Assembly: GCA_001604405.1 (NCBI GenBank)
Contig: LVBL01000045.1
Coordinates: 47,751-111,750 of the forward strand
Source: Spirochaetales bacterium Spiro_10
Lineage (GTDB): Bacteria > Spirochaetota > Spirochaetia > Treponematales > Treponemataceae
DNA: 64,000 nucleotides
Direction: 5' to 3'
The notes beneath the pieces were generated by a model, which was not told the DNA's origin, searched no databases, and saw nothing but the letters and a program-made list of their open reading frames with translations. Position numbers and translations under genes: made by a program. Below, in pieces: positions 56,214 through 64,000 of this stretch (position 1 is its first letter; each line of letters starts with the position of its first letter).

Positions 56214-56411
56214 ATGTCCAAGCGTCTCTACAAGGTCGAGTTCGGAAGAAAGCTGTTTGGCGTGTGCGGGGGTCTCGCGGAATACCTGAACGTGGACGTC
56301 GTATTGGTACGGATTGTGTGGGCCGTTTTCGGCCTGATGTACGGCGCCGGGATTATCCTCTATCTCGTGTGCGCGTTCGTGCTGCCCAACAAGAGCGAGA
56401 TAGAGCCATAA
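56214..56411 (+). CDS. PspC-domain membrane protein
   Basis: The 65-residue protein is a minimal PspC: KRLYKVEFGRKLFGVCGGLAEYLNVDVVLVR followed by one membrane helix (VWAVFGLMYGAGIILYLVCAFV), interrupted here as two halves around the family's CGGLAEY motif. PspC proteins take part in phage-shock-like membrane stress responses. CTGGAGG precedes the ATG. No other psp gene is seen nearby. Confidence 0.92.
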   Translation: MSKRLYKVEFGRKLFGVCGGLAEYLNVDVVLVRIVWAVFGLMYGAGIILYLVCAFVLPNKSEIEP

Positions 56412-56438
56412 CCCCGGCGGTACGATTGGCCTCTGCCG

Positions 56439-57446
56439 TCAGGAACCGGCTATGAGAGAGTCGTTTCCGTTTGTTTCTACGAAGGTGTTCTCGATAAAGT
56501 ACCGGGTGCACCGAGCGGCCGCCCACGGCGAATAGATACCGACCGTCACGAGTATCAGCAGAAACTGGCCCCACAGAAGCGCAAAACCGCTCCCGGTTTT
56601 GCCGTCGAACCCGAACTCAGCCTTGGCTCCGTTTTCCTCGTAAACCGTCTTGCCGACGAGATAGCGCCACATGTTCACGTACAGGGCCGGGAGGTAAATT
56701 CCGAATGTGACGAAGCACAGTAGAATTTGGCCCATGATATAGAATACCGAGGGAAAAAACCGCGCGTTGAGCGTTATGGCACCGTTTTTCCAGGAGATGT
56801 TGATGAGCCACTTGTACGTCAGGTAGATAAACGGCGTCATCAGGAGGAAAAGGAAGACGTACGAGATTAAAGTGGCCGTCAATATGGCCGACATATCAAC
56901 GTTGTAGTCTCCCGACGAGGCCATGATGCCCACTACAAGAGCTCCGAACGCAATAGTCCAGATGAAGATCGGCACGCCGAGTCCGAGCAGGATATACTTG
57001 AGATACTTCCCGGGTTTTCCCGCAAAACCGCCGCGCGTGCCCGCGTATTCCGTGTGGTATACGCAATACGCGATGATGTTCCGGTAGTACCATGGTCCGT
57101 AAAAGCCGAAGGTAAGAAGCGTAAGCAGGATGCCCGTGAGGTTCATCTTGGCGTATTCGCCGGGTTTTCCGTCAAAGGAGAACCGGGCCGACCCGAGGGC
57201 TACCGTGGGCGCCGCAATCCTGGCAAGAACCATGGTAAGCGCCGCGCTGACGACCGTGACGAGGATCGCCATGACTATGACGAAGAGGAAAGTCCAGAGG
57301 ATGACTTCGGGATTTTGTTCCTGGGGTTGCAGCGTCAGCATGGCATATTCCATGGGTCCGATAATCGCCAGGGTCAGTACGACAAGAAGAAGATACGGCT
57401 TCCACCAAAGGGAGCCGGTAAGTGCGCAGGAAAAACGTGCTTTCAT
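56439..57446 (-). CDS. DUF898 (YjgN-like) membrane protein
   Basis: The 335-residue protein has six or more membrane helices and the three repeated F-x-G-x-x-G/Y blocks of DUF898 (ARFSFDGKPGEYAKMNLTG, AGKPGKYLKYILLG, AEFGFDGKTGSGFALLWGQ), each followed by a FGIY/FGFYGPW-type motif. The function of the family is unknown. GAGGAGG precedes the ATG at 57446. It is divergent from a Crp/Fnr regulator across 99 bases, which may control it. An open frame extending far upstream on the same strand is a shadow of that regulator gene. Confidence 0.88.
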   Translation of the reverse strand: MKARFSCALTGSLWWKPYLLLVVLTLAIIGPMEYAMLTLQPQEQNPEVILWTFLFVIVMAILVTVVSAALTMVLARIAAPTVALGSARFSFDGKPGEYAKMNLTGILLTLLTFGFYGPWYYRNIIAYCVYHTEYAGTRGGFAGKPGKYLKYILLGLGVPIFIWTIAFGALVVGIMASSGDYNVDMSAILTATLISYVFLFLLMTPFIYLTYKWLINISWKNGAITLNARFFPSVFYIMGQILLCFVTFGIYLPALYVNMWRYLVGKTVYEENGAKAEFGFDGKTGSGFALLWGQFLLILVTVGIYSPWAAARCTRYFIENTFVETNGNDSLIAGS

Positions 57447-57545
57447 ATAATTTCCTCCTCTGGAACTATACCACGCTAAATATGAGCCAACAAGCGCGAA
57501 CTCGATCTTGCAAACCTTCCCCGATTGGTTCACACTGTCGTACGT

Positions 57546-58208
57546 ATGGATGACAACCGCGACTTTCCGCTCGACAAATACATGTCCCCCGAGGATCGGG
57601 AGCTCGTTCGCCGGAACCTTCGCGTGTCCGATGTACCCGCCGGAACGGTTCTCTTCGACTCCAGTTCGTGCAAGGGCGTTCTTCTCGTGCTTTCGGGCGT
57701 CGTTCGCGTGTATAGCGTTTCCGAAGTCGGCCGGGAGATAACCCTGTACCGCCTGTTCGAGGGCGATATTTGCACCCTTTCCATCTCGTGCATCATGGGC
57801 TCCATGCCGATGCAGGCTATGATCAAGACGGACACCGATTGCCGCATCGCAAGCCTGTCGAACGACGTCTTTGCGGGCATTCACGCGAAGTACCCGGAGA
57901 TCCAGCAATATCTGCTGTCCGTGATGAACGCGCGCCTGAACGACGTCATGTGGGTCGTCGAGCAGGTCGCCTTCAAGGGCATCGACCGGAGGCTCGGGGA
58001 GTATCTGTTGTCCCGTCCGAGCACGATCGTCTATTCGACGCATGACCAAATCGCCGCCGAGATCGGGAGCGCGCGCGAGGTCGTGAGCCGGATGCTCAAG
58101 TATTTCGAGAAGAACGGGTATGTCGAGCTTTCCCGCGGCAAGATGAAGGTTGTAGACCCTGACGGGCTCAGGCGTAGCGTCGGCCTTGGCGACGGGGAAC
58201 GGCGGTAG
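57546..58208 (+). CDS. Crp/Fnr-family transcriptional regulator
   Basis: The 220-residue protein has a cyclic-nucleotide-binding-type N-terminal domain (residues about 15-120) and a C-terminal Crp-type helix-turn-helix (STHDQIAAEIGSAREVVSRMLKYFEKNGYVEL). The residues that bind cAMP in Crp are not evident, and the cysteines (SSSCKGV, DICTLSISC) do not match the FNR iron-sulphur spacing, so the signal is unknown. The ATG at 57546 is preferred over a TTG at 57525. It is divergent from the DUF898 gene and convergent with the FecR gene. Confidence 0.85.
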   Translation: MDDNRDFPLDKYMSPEDRELVRRNLRVSDVPAGTVLFDSSSCKGVLLVLSGVVRVYSVSEVGREITLYRLFEGDICTLSISCIMGSMPMQAMIKTDTDCRIASLSNDVFAGIHAKYPEIQQYLLSVMNARLNDVMWVVEQVAFKGIDRRLGEYLLSRPSTIVYSTHDQIAAEIGSAREVVSRMLKYFEKNGYVELSRGKMKVVDPDGLRRSVGLGDGERR

Positions 58209-58226
58209 CGGCCGTACCCCGCCGGC

Positions 58227-60188
58227 TTACGGCTCGGGCGTCATGACGACGTTGTCAAGAAACGTCGTTCCGCTGAGATCGCCGAGGCTGAAGCACAGCC
58301 GCGATTTTGGGTCGTCCTCGGTCGCCACGAAGGTCAGCTTAATTTGCTGCCACTCGCCCGGCGTCGTCTGCACTATCATGTACGGGGCGTTCGGCGAAAG
58401 CGTGTTGCCGTCCTTGTTGAGATCCCGTCCGTTTTCGAAGAGTTCGATCCCCAAATCACCGTGAGATCCCGCGAGCAGGTCGAACGAAAGCGCATAACGG
58501 GCACCCTTTCGGAGCGCGACCGTCGTTCCGAGCTGCGCGTGCCACCGCTCGCGCTTTTTGTCGCCTGAGACGTAGCGCATGCGTCCCTCGGTGATCGAGA
58601 TGCCCGTCGGAGGCGTTTCGGCCCAGTACAGGGGTTCCCAGTACAGGAATCCCCGCGAGAAGGTTCCGTTCGGGACGAGCGCGTCGGATCGTTCCGGGCC
58701 ACGGGGAACGACGTCGCTAATTTTGGTTACCGTTATGTCCTGGACGAAGAGCTCCCCGGGTTGCGAACCGACCGAAAGGTTGACCTGTCCCGTCGGGTCG
58801 GTTGCGCCGTCATGGCAGTACAGGAAGGAGAATCGGCGCGCCTTCGCGTCCGCGGGAAAGATGTTGTAGCTATAGGGTCCGTACGCCGCCCCGTCGCCGT
58901 TGCGGTCAACCGCTCCCTCGGATATGCAGAAGGTGACGCGCATGTCGACCTTGTTCGTCCAGGCGGTGCACTCCGCGAGATAGAGGGCTCCGCGCGCGAA
59001 CTCGAACGGTTCCTTGATGGATACGAGGGCCAGCCATTCGACGGGATCGGGGGCTGCGACCTTGAGGCGCGCGCGTCCGCGCTCGAAGGCCCCCGTCGCG
59101 CCTTTCTTGTCCTTATTGACCACGATATGCGCCGTTTTGTCGTTCATCGGAACGAGAACCGTCTTGTCGACCGGTTTCGAGCGAACCGGTTCCGGCCGCA
59201 ACCAGGCATCCCCGCGCGTTTCGGATATCTCGGGCTCGCGGATTTTTTTGACCGTATACGAGTAGTTGTCGCGCGCGAACCGGGTCGTGTCGCCGCCCTC
59301 TCCCGTATCCGCGCCGCGTTGCCGCTCTGTATCGGGATCGGTATCGGGATCGGTTATCGGCGTCGTTCGCGGAAGGCTCTCCCTGAGCGCCTCGACAAGG
59401 GCTTGTCCGAGTTTCCGCGTCTCGGTCGCGTCCGTCTCCGCCGTAAGCGAGGCGGCAAGCCGTTCAATCGCGGGAACCGAGTTTTCCATGGCCGTGCCCG
59501 GAATCAGGACTTCCCGGCCTTCCGTGACCGTGGGGAGCCCGTCGAGAAGTTCCTCTATCGCGTCGTTTTCCCAGGCGGCCGGGCCGACCCGCGAACCGGC
59601 GCCGCCGAGAAGTTCGGCCGCCGGATGCAGCGCGTTCGCGAGCAAGGCCTCGGGAAAAACGGAGACCGTACCCTCGGCAACCGACAGGGCGAGCGCCCCT
59701 TCCGGGAGGATGCTCGCGGTAAAAACGGTGCCGCGGACGCCGCACACGATGGAAGGGGTCCGGAGTATGAGCGAGTCCCTGCCCCCGAGACGCTCGATTT
59801 TGGCCTTGACCGATCCGGCTCCCAGCGAAAGCGCCCCGCGGCGGCTTTCGAGCACATGGGCGTCGATGGTGACGCGCGAGCCGGGTCCGAGCTCGAAGGA
59901 CCCGATGCCGGGAACGTCGAAGGAACAGCAGCCGTCCGAGCCGGTCACCACCGAGTCTCCGACGGCAAGCGCCTCGCCGGCGCCGAGGGGCGCAAGGACA
60001 CCGGGCGAATTCGCGCGCGCGACCGACACGCGGCCTTCGACGTACGAGGTTGTAACCGCGGTTCCGGCAGTACCGGCCTGGCGGTTTTTGGCGGAACCGG
60101 CAGTGCACGAGATCGCGACCGCGGCGATGGCCCCGATCGCCAGCGCGCGAGCAACGGCGCTTGCCGCGCCCAGGCAACTTTTACTCAT
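58227..60188 (-). CDS. FecR-domain lipoprotein with C-terminal carbohydrate-binding-like domain
   Basis: The 653-residue protein has a lipoprotein signal (lipobox AVAISCTAG), a FecR domain (residues about 45-160) with SLGAGSVKAKIERL and TPSIVCGVRGTVFT, a linker with a TDPDTDPDTE repeat, and a C-terminal jelly-roll domain resembling a carbohydrate-binding module (GTFSRGFLYWEPLYW, then YALSFDLLAGSHGDLGIELF to GTTFLDNVVMTP). FecR-domain proteins in spirochaetes are often surface lipoproteins. The ATG at 60188 follows GGAGG by five bases; the frame is open upstream. Binding partner unknown. It lies 26 bases after the esterase gene on the same strand. Confidence 0.85.
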   Translation of the reverse strand: MSKSCLGAASAVARALAIGAIAAVAISCTAGSAKNRQAGTAGTAVTTSYVEGRVSVARANSPGVLAPLGAGEALAVGDSVVTGSDGCCSFDVPGIGSFELGPGSRVTIDAHVLESRRGALSLGAGSVKAKIERLGGRDSLILRTPSIVCGVRGTVFTASILPEGALALSVAEGTVSVFPEALLANALHPAAELLGGAGSRVGPAAWENDAIEELLDGLPTVTEGREVLIPGTAMENSVPAIERLAASLTAETDATETRKLGQALVEALRESLPRTTPITDPDTDPDTERQRGADTGEGGDTTRFARDNYSYTVKKIREPEISETRGDAWLRPEPVRSKPVDKTVLVPMNDKTAHIVVNKDKKGATGAFERGRARLKVAAPDPVEWLALVSIKEPFEFARGALYLAECTAWTNKVDMRVTFCISEGAVDRNGDGAAYGPYSYNIFPADAKARRFSFLYCHDGATDPTGQVNLSVGSQPGELFVQDITVTKISDVVPRGPERSDALVPNGTFSRGFLYWEPLYWAETPPTGISITEGRMRYVSGDKKRERWHAQLGTTVALRKGARYALSFDLLAGSHGDLGIELFENGRDLNKDGNTLSPNAPYMIVQTTPGEWQQIKLTFVATEDDPKSRLCFSLGDLSGTTFLDNVVMTPEP

Positions 60189-60214
60189 TATTCCTCCAAG
60201 AAGGCCCTTGCCTT

Positions 60215-61015
60215 CTAGCTTCCCGACGTTCCCGTATCCTCGATCCAGCGGGCGGCCATGGCGAGCCACTCCTGGCACGAGGGCTCGATGCCCCACCCCT
60301 TCGCGTTGACCGTATCCGCGGTCGCCGTCGACAGCCCGTGCTTTCCGCGCTGAAACACGTGGTACTCGAACGGCACTCCGTGCCTTCGAAGGGCTTGCGC
60401 GAAGGCGAGCGAATTCTCCAGCGGCACTATCTCGTCTTCCCAGGTATGCCAGACAAAAGCAGGCGGCGTGCGGCCGGTAATCCTGCTTTCGAGGGACAGT
60501 CCCTCGCGTCGGCGGTCACCGTCGTCCCCGAGCAGCTCCTTGAACGACCCCTCGTGGGAGAATTCCCCCGAGAGAATGACGGGGTAGCACAGCACGAGGC
60601 CGTTCGGCCGTATGTCGCCTTCAATATCGGCGAGCACGGGATCCTCCGATAGAACGCCGAGGCTCGCCGCGAGGTGTCCGCCCGCCGAGAAGCCCATGGC
60701 GAACACGCGGTCTTTCGCCACGTTCCATTCGTGCGCCCGTTCGCGAACGAGGGCGACCGCGGCGGCAAGCTCCCTGAGCGCGGCCGGAAACCGGGCCGGC
60801 GAACAGCTATACCGAAGGACTGCCGCGTTGATGCCGAGCGCCGCCAATCTGAGGGCGACGGGCTCGGCCTCCCTGTCGGACGTGAAGGAGTATCCTCCGC
60901 CGGGACAGATGATGACGGTGGGACGGGTTCGCTCCGGATTCATCTCGGGCGAGTTCGAAGGGAACCAAGTTGTCAGGGTCGCTGTTCCGAGAACGCGTAT
61001 CGTCTCATGGATCAT
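60215..61015 (-). CDS. Acetyl-esterase-like alpha/beta hydrolase
   Basis: The 266-residue protein has the oxyanion motif PTVIICPGGGYSF, the nucleophile elbow FSAGGHLAASLGV, the Asp region WEDEIVP and the catalytic His in RGKHGLSTAT. It resembles the xylan-esterase/hormone-sensitive-lipase-like group that deacetylates small sugars or xylan. No signal peptide is visible. It has no clear ribosome binding site. Its upstream region also serves the divergent PilZ-like gene. Confidence 0.85.
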   Translation of the reverse strand: MIHETIRVLGTATLTTWFPSNSPEMNPERTRPTVIICPGGGYSFTSDREAEPVALRLAALGINAAVLRYSCSPARFPAALRELAAAVALVRERAHEWNVAKDRVFAMGFSAGGHLAASLGVLSEDPVLADIEGDIRPNGLVLCYPVILSGEFSHEGSFKELLGDDGDRRREGLSLESRITGRTPPAFVWHTWEDEIVPLENSLAFAQALRRHGVPFEYHVFQRGKHGLSTATADTVNAKGWGIEPSCQEWLAMAARWIEDTGTSGS

Positions 61016-61058
61016 CGTTGATTAAACGCCTTTTATGTCCAAAAATGTCAAAAACTCG

Positions 61059-61087
61059 TTGTGCGATGCGGTGAAGGGAAGTATACT
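61059..61087 (+). promoter_or_regulatory. Possible promoter of the PilZ-like gene
   Basis: TTGTGC and TATACT are 17 bases apart, about 65 bases before the TTG start of the next gene. Confidence 0.45.
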
Positions 61088-61150
61088 ACGAATAATCCGT
61101 AAAGTCTCGAAACCATAAAAAAAAGTCCTCTTGCTCAAAGGGGGACACAA

Positions 61151-62104
61151 TTGAACGAATGCTCGCCCGAGTCGGTGCAGGGACTCAAGACGTTTTTCGT
61201 CGTCCCTGACCATTCTCTCTTCCCCGAGGAGTTTCTCAAGAGCTTCTATATGAGAGGCTATGAGACGTATTTTCTGGAGGACGATCCCTACTGTTCGCTC
61301 GAAACCAAGATAAGCCGGCTTTTTACCATATTTCCGCAGCTTATACTTTTTTTCAACGTCGACCGCCCCATTCAGGGCATTGAGTGGCCGGTATTCATAG
61401 GGGCCCTGCAGAGGGAGTACGGGTCCCGCGCGATGATCGGCGTCATGTACCACAAGCGGACCAACCCGGAGGAAACGAGGAAGATGGAACGCCTGTACCT
61501 GTACACAATCGGGATCATATGCGGGTGCATCTCCCTCGAGTACCAGAAAGCCAAAAACCTGTACCTTTTTTTGAACGTCTTGGCGGCGAACCAGGCGAAC
61601 GGACAGAGGAAATACCTTCGCGCGATGTGCGACGAGACCTATAAGGCCACGATTCAATACGGCGGGGTTTCCCACCGCGTCGAGCTCAGGGATTTGAGCG
61701 TAAGCCATTTTTCCTGCGTTTTTTCCGGGGGAATGCCGGAGATACCGCTTCACGAAAAGCTCCACGAGATTCAGATGAGCCTTCACGGTGCCATCATCCG
61801 GGTCGACGGCGTGCTGTGCCTGAAGCGCATGCTCGAGAATTCCGTCATTCACGTTTTCGTGTTTCGTTCGCGGGACGATCGGGACGGGCTTGATCCCGAG
61901 CATCTCGTCCGGGTAAACGAGATAATAGCCAACGATTTTACCGCAAGGATGCAAACCCTGCTGCGTGGAGAGTTCGCGTCGGCGCGCGGAAAGGAAGAAC
62001 GGATAATTACGGACGAGGCCCGGAGGTTTGTCGCGCCGAGGAAGCAGACCCGCGCCCGCGGCGAATTGCCCGACGCGGAGTCCATCCTCGACCTTCTGCG
62101 GTAA
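61151..62104 (+). CDS. Hypothetical protein with receiver-like and possible PilZ domains
   Basis: The 317-residue protein has no signal or membrane segment. The first 120 residues are an alpha/beta region (LKTFFVVPDHSLFPEEFLKS, ILFFNVDRPI) that looks like a degenerate receiver. The middle SHRVELRDLSVSHFSCVFSGG resembles the DxSxxG segment of a PilZ domain, with His in place of Gly, and the C-terminal ILENSVIHVFVFRSRDD... region is of unknown fold. It is probably a spirochaete-type protein related to c-di-GMP signalling, but this is weak. The start is TTG at 61151 with AAAGGGGG upstream; no ATG is available for 30 codons. It converges with pheT, three bases apart. Confidence 0.5.
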   Translation: MNECSPESVQGLKTFFVVPDHSLFPEEFLKSFYMRGYETYFLEDDPYCSLETKISRLFTIFPQLILFFNVDRPIQGIEWPVFIGALQREYGSRAMIGVMYHKRTNPEETRKMERLYLYTIGIICGCISLEYQKAKNLYLFLNVLAANQANGQRKYLRAMCDETYKATIQYGGVSHRVELRDLSVSHFSCVFSGGMPEIPLHEKLHEIQMSLHGAIIRVDGVLCLKRMLENSVIHVFVFRSRDDRDGLDPEHLVRVNEIIANDFTARMQTLLRGEFASARGKEERIITDEARRFVAPRKQTRARGELPDAESILDLLR

Positions 62105-62107
62105 GGC

Positions 62108-63835
62108 CTACAGGAGGCCTTCGAGGTCGATCTCGCAGGCCACGCACGGCATCCCGATCGTCCAGTTTTCGAGCACCTGCGGGTGAATCTCCCCGAACAC
62201 GCCCACCTTTTTCCCCTTCGCGAGGATTTCGGCCTGACGGCCGGGAATGAAGCGCGGGTCCGTCGACTCCACGACCGAGTACTCGTGATCGAGGTAATAC
62301 AGGATGCTCGCGACCTGGCTCGCCGCCTCGTTGAAGTTGGCCTCGCTCGAGGCGGACAGGAATCCGAGATGCTGTCTTGTTCTGGTTCCGGTATTCTCCT
62401 CGTCGCACAGGTACGCGACCTTGCCTATTTCGAAGACCCGGTGCGGGTAGACGGCGTTTCCGGAGGGCGCCTCCGCGGCCAAAAGGCTCGGCAGAATGGA
62501 CGGCCTGACGAACTGGTAGTTCTCGGTCATCGGGTTCGATATCTCGATGACGGCGTCCCCCGCCGGGGTTCCCGCGACGCACATGCGCTCGATGAAGTCC
62601 TTGCCGGAGCCGAGATAGTTGAAGATCATCTCCTGATACCCGAGCCCGACCATGAGGCTCTTCGCCTTGCGGCTGAATATCGTTACCGGCGACAGGCGGC
62701 CGATCGTGAAATCGCGCGGCTTCATGGGCTTGAAGTAGTCGATCTTCATCCCCATCATCACGTCCTCGATGACGTCCACCTCGTGGAGGAAGTCGTTCCG
62801 GTACGGCGCGGGGGTTACGGTCACTTCCTCGCCCTTGATGGAAACCGACGAGCCCATCCGCTCGAGGGCGGCCGTGATCTCCGCCGCCGTGAGGCTCGAT
62901 CCGAGGAGGCGGTTTATCGCGGACACGGAGGCCTTGGTGGGCTTCTGGAAGTAATAGGGGGTGGTTACGGAGGCGCCGAAGCCCGTGTCGTACGGGTGAT
63001 CGACGCGGACGGGGAGGATGGTGTAACCCGCGTCGGCGAAGTCGCAGGCGACGATGCTCGTCGCGAGCGTGAGCGTCGGCATGTCGGTTCCGGTCATCTC
63101 GACGAGCAGGTCGGAATCCCCGACCTTGACCGCGCCGAGGGTCGCGCTGTTGATGATCGGCGCCATCGAGAGGACCTCGTTCTTGGCGTCGACGAGAAGC
63201 GGGAACTTCGCCATGTCCTTGATGATCCAGCCGTATTCCTTTCCCTTGGGATGGTCGGCGAGTATCTGCCTGCAAGTCATGGGAACGTCGCTCGCAAGCG
63301 GCACGAAGCTCGTCTTGTCGGGATCGACCGCCTTGTAGCTGACGGGCCAGGATATGTTCGCGGACCGGTAGATGCCCATCGATATGGAGCGGCGCTTCCG
63401 GCCGTAGTTCCAGCAGAGTTTCTCCTGGGTCTGGATGATGTCCAGAAGCATCGGCTCGTCGATCGGCTTTCCGGAGATGACGAAGGCCGACATGAAGGGG
63501 CGGATGTCCTTGAGGCCCGGGTCGACCTTCACGACGCGGTTTTGCGCGTCCCGGGTCGCGGCGGGATCCGAAAAGAAGGACGAGTACTTCGCGGCCGCCG
63601 TCTTGCCCGCGTGGAGGCGCAATTGCCGAGCGATTCCTGCCGTGGACCACAGGTCGGGACGGTTCGTGTCGTTGAGCTCGATCTTGACGACTCTCTCGGC
63701 CTCGGGAAGCGAGGCGTCGGGCTTTTCGTCGAGTTCCGCCTTTCCGCACGTGAGGCGCTCCTCGAGCGCCGCGTAGTCGCACTTCTCCCCGAGCAGGCTG
63801 AAGAACAGTTTCTCGTTGACTTCTATCTTGGGCAT
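62108..63835 (-). CDS. pheT: Phenylalanyl-tRNA synthetase beta subunit, archaeal/eukaryotic type
   Basis: The 575-residue protein starts MPKIEVNEKLFFSLLGE and contains the B3/B4 domain (AMSAFVISGKPIDE; WNYGRKRRSISMGIY), a B5 domain (TILPVRVDHPYD; SLTAAEITAALERMGSSV) and the catalytic-like module (EVDVIEDVMMGMKIDYFKP). It lacks the N-terminal OB-fold and C-terminal anticodon-recognising domain of the usual bacterial beta subunit of about 800 residues. It is therefore the archaeal/eukaryotic form, known to occur in spirochaetes. It follows pheS by 12 bases, with AAGGAG overlapping the pheS stop region. Confidence 0.95.
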   Translation of the reverse strand: MPKIEVNEKLFFSLLGEKCDYAALEERLTCGKAELDEKPDASLPEAERVVKIELNDTNRPDLWSTAGIARQLRLHAGKTAAAKYSSFFSDPAATRDAQNRVVKVDPGLKDIRPFMSAFVISGKPIDEPMLLDIIQTQEKLCWNYGRKRRSISMGIYRSANISWPVSYKAVDPDKTSFVPLASDVPMTCRQILADHPKGKEYGWIIKDMAKFPLLVDAKNEVLSMAPIINSATLGAVKVGDSDLLVEMTGTDMPTLTLATSIVACDFADAGYTILPVRVDHPYDTGFGASVTTPYYFQKPTKASVSAINRLLGSSLTAAEITAALERMGSSVSIKGEEVTVTPAPYRNDFLHEVDVIEDVMMGMKIDYFKPMKPRDFTIGRLSPVTIFSRKAKSLMVGLGYQEMIFNYLGSGKDFIERMCVAGTPAGDAVIEISNPMTENYQFVRPSILPSLLAAEAPSGNAVYPHRVFEIGKVAYLCDEENTGTRTRQHLGFLSASSEANFNEAASQVASILYYLDHEYSVVESTDPRFIPGRQAEILAKGKKVGVFGEIHPQVLENWTIGMPCVACEIDLEGLL

Positions 63836-63847
63836 TTCCGGTTCTCC

Positions 63848-64000
63848 TTAGTATTTGGCCTTGCGGAGGCGAACGCCCTCGATGTCCGAGCTGAAGAGCT
63901 CGCGAAGGTCGTTGAGGCCGAGCGCCATGAGGGCCATCCGGTCGATGCCGATGCCCCAGGCGAGGACGGGCACGTCGACGCCCATCGCCTTCGTGACCTC
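63848..64000 (-). CDS. pheS: Phenylalanyl-tRNA synthetase alpha subunit (3' end only)
   Basis: Only the last 50 codons are in the window. They include class II motif 3 (GIGIDRMALMALGLNDLREL) and end in VRLRKAKY before the stop. The gene lies directly upstream of pheT, the usual order. The rest lies beyond the window edge. Confidence 0.93.
   Translation of the reverse strand, partial: EVTKAMGVDVPVLAWGIGIDRMALMALGLNDLRELFSSDIEGVRLRKAKY

Noticed and set aside
59330..59356. Short tandem repeat suggestive of CRISPR or satellite
   Set aside because: It is a few copies of a 12-base unit coding for DPDT in frame within the FecR lipoprotein; no spacers or direct-repeat array exist in the window.

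Overview
This is a GC-rich window from a bacterial chromosome that spans the replication origin. The most likely source is a free-living or host-associated anaerobic spirochaete (Spirochaetota). The reasons are a short archaeal/eukaryotic-type PheRS beta subunit, a cyclophilin-FKBP fusion, a YidC with a large periplasmic domain and several lipoproteins (diderm envelope), and pyruvate:ferredoxin oxidoreductase (anaerobic metabolism). The phylum call is inference from protein features; no 16S rRNA or tRNA gene is visible.

Layout. 1-10.3 kb: the 3' end of a glycerol-1-phosphate dehydrogenase-like gene, a GlxA-type regulator divergent from an isochorismatase-fold hydrolase, a divergent ilvC/ilvY pair arranged as in enteric bacteria, a tandem ABC ATPase with an HD phosphohydrolase, CstA and ThrH. 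10.4-16 kb: a ZIP metal transporter, then a heterodimeric ABC exporter operon. That operon is preceded by its own promoter, a 39-codon leader ORF with a strong ribosome binding site, and an intrinsic terminator, which is the layout of a ribosome-mediated attenuator. A nitroreductase and an ArfB-type release factor follow. 16.4-17.3 kb: two parS-type 16-mers, one forming the last codons of a VapC-like toxin gene, and its antitoxin.

17.4-29.9 kb is the origin block: gyrA and gyrB leftward; dnaA, dnaN, recF, a DUF721/DciA gene, rpmH, rnpA, yidD, yidC and jag/khpB rightward. The dnaA-dnaN gap carries DnaA-box-like sites and an AT-rich stretch and is the best oriC candidate. 29.9-33.2 kb holds an exported protein, glpK and the fused PPIase. 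33.3-40.1 kb is a leftward moxR - DUF58 - transglutaminase/TPR operon plus a membrane Zn-peptidase. 40.3-49.9 kb is a run of housekeeping and poorly known genes (DUF4139, DTW-domain, methyltransferase, class IV aminotransferase, YjbQ, TcdA, phosphatase-fold protein, lipoprotein hydrolase). 50-64 kb holds nifJ, a GT-C glycosyltransferase, an LPP20 lipoprotein, a PspC protein, a DUF898 protein, a Crp/Fnr regulator, a FecR lipoprotein, an esterase, a possible PilZ protein and pheS-pheT.

No insertion sequence, prophage, CRISPR array, rRNA or tRNA was found. No gene-free stretch exceeds 300 bases; the longest is the oriC gap. Starts were chosen by ribosome binding site and family length, so several genes begin inside longer open frames.
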